Translations under genes and position numbers: made by a program
Source of the DNA: JBOFHT01 sp051649785
GTDB taxonomy: Archaea > Methanobacteriota > Methanobacteria > Methanobacteriales > Methanobacteriaceae
DNA length: 37,164 nucleotides
Assembly (NCBI GenBank): GCA_051649785.1
Contig: JBOFHT010000006.1
Coordinates: 1 to 37,164 of the forward strand
Direction: 5' to 3'
Notes under the pieces: model-generated
Seen by the model: the letters and a program-made list of their open reading frames with translations, nothing else
What the model was told of the DNA's origin: nothing
Databases searched by the model: none
Part shown: piece after piece, positions 34,335 through 37,164 of the stretch
Layout: every line of letters starts with the position of its first letter
How positions within the stretch are numbered: position 1 is the stretch's first letter

Positions 34335-35267
34335 TTATAATTTTTCTTCTTTTATCTTATATAATTCCCCATATATATCCTTCAAAATACCAATTTCTTT
34401 CTTATTTCCCTTTTTATTTTTGATACAGTCATTTAATTCATTCAAATAACCTTTTAATTTGTGGTTTGAAGATGGGAGATGGTAAAAATATCCTTTGTTA
34501 TAAAAATCATAAGTATCTTTTGTAATAAACTCCAAGAAGGATATAATATATTTTGATGAAATTAAATCATTTAAATATATCAATAAAGCTTTTTCAAATA
34601 CTTTTATATCTATTTTTTTTATATCTGTTAAATTCCCATTGTATTTAATATTTTTATAATATATTGTATCCATCCACTCCCCAATTTCCTCTTGACTCAT
34701 ATTAATTATCTCTTTATCAATTTCAGGCACAATACAATTTTTTTTTACATACTGAATATATGCTAATCTTATTTGTAAACTATAAAATAAAACATGCTCA
34801 TCTATAATCATTTGTTTTATAACCCATAATCTAAAGTTATTATTTTTGATAGTTATGATATCTTCGATATCGTTTTCATCATAACTATATATCTTTTCTA
34901 TTGAATCTAAGATTTTTCCTAACAAATTATAAGAATTTACCATAAATTTATACTTTAATTGTTCTATAACTAGTATAACACTTACTATAATACCAATAAG
35001 TGTAAGATAATATCCTAGAATATCTGTGTTTATGTCATTTACAATATTAAACATTAGGACAATACAAATAGGTAATGAAGCAACTAAAACGATTAAAATA
35101 AATTCACATTTATAATTTTTCAAAAAATGAATCCTCTTACCAAAAAGAGTAATAATATCATATCTACAATAAATCAAAGCAATACAAATAATTAAAAAAC
35201 AAATAAAGCTCAATATTTGAGAAATACTGGAAAAAGTAAATGTGATATTTAAAGTTTCATTCATCAT
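34335..35267 (-). CDS. Three-helix membrane protein of unknown function
   Basis: I do not recognise this 310-residue protein. Three membrane helices lie at about 16-36, 52-74 and 84-104. They are followed by some 200 residues of soluble, mostly helical sequence rich in Lys, Glu, Ile and Tyr, without visible catalytic motifs. I start it at ATG 35267, because AAGGTG is five bases upstream; a TTG at 35270 is less likely. A TATA-like ATTATATAAT lies about 30 bp upstream. The arrangement of membrane anchor plus soluble domain parallels the TPR neighbour. Confidence 0.7.
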   Translation of the reverse strand: MMNETLNITFTFSSISQILSFICFLIICIALIYCRYDIITLFGKRIHFLKNYKCEFILIVLVASLPICIVLMFNIVNDINTDILGYYLTLIGIIVSVILVIEQLKYKFMVNSYNLLGKILDSIEKIYSYDENDIEDIITIKNNNFRLWVIKQMIIDEHVLFYSLQIRLAYIQYVKKNCIVPEIDKEIINMSQEEIGEWMDTIYYKNIKYNGNLTDIKKIDIKVFEKALLIYLNDLISSKYIISFLEFITKDTYDFYNKGYFYHLPSSNHKLKGYLNELNDCIKNKKGNKKEIGILKDIYGELYKIKEEKL

Positions 35268-35270
35268 CAA

Positions 35271-35686
35271 AACACCTTAATATTAAACATATTATATAAT
35301 TCCAAAACTCTCTTTTCTTCTTATTTATTAATTAATAAATTCTTCTTTTAATTTTAACCCTATACTAAATAATAGACATTTTTTATTATTATAATTTCCT
35401 ATATTAATCTTTCAACAATACAAGTTAATAAATGAATAATTTTTAAAAAAAAATAAAAATAATAAAAATTGTTTAATATATATTTAAATCTTCAAAAAAA
35501 AATGAATATTAATTAAATTATCCTAATTTCAAAAATAATATGTAATATATTTTGGTTATTAAAACTTAATTTTATATATGCTCTAAAACTTCTTTTACTA
35601 AATTTGTTAATTAATAACTTCCTTGTTTAGCTTTATTAATAATTCTTTAATTTAAGTATCATTAAGAATTATAAAAAGAATAATAA
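35271..35686. other. 416-bp AT-rich intergenic region
   Basis: No gene or repeat is recognisable. Apart from a TATA-like sequence near 35290-35300 for the gene to its left, I see nothing in it. Confidence 0.55.
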
Positions 35687-36988
35687 TTAAATAGTTTTTA
35701 GTAAGCCAGTTTCATTTTTCAGTAAATCAATAATTTTTTCTTTTGTTAAATCATTTTTCAAAAATTGTTCGAATATCTCAAGCAATGTAATAGTTTCAAT
35801 TAATAGACTACCATCCATTTCAGCCAACTTAATTTGACGAGAGTTGATTTCTTCACGATCATTGGGAGGAATATTTAAATATTTGTTTACAATCATTAAA
35901 GGTTTGATTTTATTATCTAACTCTTTAATATATTTTTCCAAATCTTCAGAGTTCATTCCTTCATTTATTTTAGTTTCTTCAATTGTATTAATATATTCCT
36001 CCTTGTGTGTTCTTAATTGTGAAACATTTCGAGTCTTCAAATTTTTTTTTAGTCCTTTAATTTCACCAATAAATATTAAATCTTCAAATTCAATTAAAAA
36101 ATCGGATAAATTTTCATCTTTAAAGTCAGATAAGTTAGTATCAAATATTTTATCTAATATTTCCCGAACAACTATTTCTAATTTATTGTTTTGAGTATAT
36201 AAAATAGATTTATATTTATTATTTTCATATAAAATCTTTTCAACATCAATTATTTTATTTTGAAATTCGATTATTTTTTTGGAATTATATTCAATATCTT
36301 TTTTTTGTTGTTTATCATCAAACATTTCAACATGATGAAACCAGTCAGGAACTTCTATTTTCTCCCCAATTAGACCCAAATTTCCCAAAAAACCTTCTAA
36401 TTCTTCACTAGATGGTACATTTAAAGTGGTTAAAACAATATTATCATATTTCATAGTAGTTATTTTACCAGTATTGGAACAAGTTAACTTTTCATGTTTT
36501 TTTTCAGGGATGAAATAGAAACTTGATAAAAAACTTTTATCCCTAATGTCAGTCTGGTCTCTACCAAATTGAATATTTATATATTCTAAACCAAAACAGT
36601 CCCTGAATATAGAGATAACAGAAGGTAAAATATTTTTTAATTCTATTTTTCTATTATATTCCCTATTATCACTAATAATAATCAAATTTGATGTTTCCCA
36701 AAATAAATAATCATAATCTTGAGGATACATTAATATAATACTTGATTTTTTAGATTCATTAATTAAATTCTTAAAGTGTTGTAAATCATTTAGATGATTA
36801 ATATATGTGGTTTCATTATAAACTTCATTATTTCTCCATATTACTTCATTAGCCATATCTATAATATTTAAATCAAAATTATCAAAAACAATTGGTGATT
36901 TAAATGAATTTAAAGTAAATGAATCTCCAAACTTATCCAACAAAATATTTTCGTCAACTCCGATTATCTGAATGTTTTTATTCACCAT
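35687..36988 (-). CDS. Protein with C-terminal PD-(D/E)XK nuclease-like domain
   Basis: I start it at ATG 36988 (433 residues; numbers below count from there), where GAGG stands five bases upstream; ATG 37006 is the alternative. The first 215 residues form an alpha/beta domain I do not recognise. A coiled-coil-like stretch follows (about 225-262). The C-terminal domain has the layout of restriction-endonuclease-like nucleases: D296 in NLSDFLIEFEDL, then E309 and K311 in IGEIKG, then SQLRTHKEEY, and LMIVNKYLNIPPNDRE. This arrangement is common in archaeal and bacterial proteins of defence and other accessory loci. Nuclease activity is an inference from the motif; the target is unknown. Confidence 0.68.
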   Translation of the reverse strand: MVNKNIQIIGVDENILLDKFGDSFTLNSFKSPIVFDNFDLNIIDMANEVIWRNNEVYNETTYINHLNDLQHFKNLINESKKSSIILMYPQDYDYLFWETSNLIIISDNREYNRKIELKNILPSVISIFRDCFGLEYINIQFGRDQTDIRDKSFLSSFYFIPEKKHEKLTCSNTGKITTMKYDNIVLTTLNVPSSEELEGFLGNLGLIGEKIEVPDWFHHVEMFDDKQQKKDIEYNSKKIIEFQNKIIDVEKILYENNKYKSILYTQNNKLEIVVREILDKIFDTNLSDFKDENLSDFLIEFEDLIFIGEIKGLKKNLKTRNVSQLRTHKEEYINTIEETKINEGMNSEDLEKYIKELDNKIKPLMIVNKYLNIPPNDREEINSRQIKLAEMDGSLLIETITLLEIFEQFLKNDLTKEKIIDLLKNETGLLKTI

Positions 36989-37164
36989 AATATCCTCTTT
37001 AGACATTTTATCTTCCAAACCCTACAAATATCATTTTTGACTTAAAAATTTTATCAAATATGCAAATCCTCCAACAAAACATACTTATAAATTTATTTAT
37101 AACAACTATAAATATATCTATTCTAAAAAAATTAATAATATTAATAGAATAAATAAGAGCCTTG

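Noticed and set aside
35844..36194. Open frame of 116 codons on the plus strand
   Set aside because: It lies entirely antisense to the nuclease-like gene, whose reading frame contains recognisable motifs.

Overview
The window comes from an AT-rich methanogenic archaeon of the order Methanobacteriales, most likely Methanobrevibacter or a close relative. The basis is gene content: thiol:fumarate reductase subunit B, indolepyruvate:ferredoxin oxidoreductase, archaeal-type glycyl-tRNA synthetase, FilR1-type methanogen regulators, and large secreted beta-helix adhesin-like proteins of the kind pseudomurein-walled methanogens carry in numbers. Starts are mostly ATG, with some GTG and TTG, behind GGAGG or GGTGA ribosome sites. 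Upstream regions show archaeal TTTATATA boxes.

Layout. 1-12.6 kb is mostly housekeeping: nadA (+), a DUF362 ferredoxin, a small Asn-rich protein and a MetX-like alpha/beta hydrolase (-), two FilR1-family regulators (+), then glyS, dcd, a TrmJ-like SPOUT methyltransferase and tfrB (-). 13.2-18.3 kb is an aryl-acid/aromatic amino acid locus: iorA-iorB and two small genes (+) converge on an ACT-domain gene and a phenylacetate-CoA ligase (-). 18.3-20.3 kb is a decayed, repeat-filled stretch with two small unknown genes and a regulator remnant. 20.3-27.4 kb holds three adhesin-like genes in a row (-); two share the same C-terminal anchor and 3' flank with a hairpin. 28.4-32.4 kb has ogt (-), a sodium:solute symporter with its tiny partner (+), pyrE (+) and moaB (-). 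32.8-37.0 kb is accessory: a membrane-anchored TPR protein, a three-helix membrane protein and a protein ending in a PD-(D/E)XK nuclease-like domain.

Three patterns run through the window. First, Asn-rich tracts written as AAT/AAC triplets are inserted at the N-termini or domain boundaries of otherwise conserved enzymes (NadA, TrmJ-like, TfrB twice, IorA twice, the 2515-2961 protein). Similar tracts lie in phase upstream of genes without an obvious start. Second, a dispersed repeat of about 200 bp begins with a sequence like the 3' half of a tRNA and continues into a shared tail (18391, 18837, 19985, 32494, plus partial heads at 28975 and 32741). Third, a hairpin element of about 110 bp with imperfect terminal inverted repeats occurs three times around the adhesin genes (22260, 27574, 28235). 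No complete tRNA or rRNA gene, CRISPR array, integrase or transposase was found.
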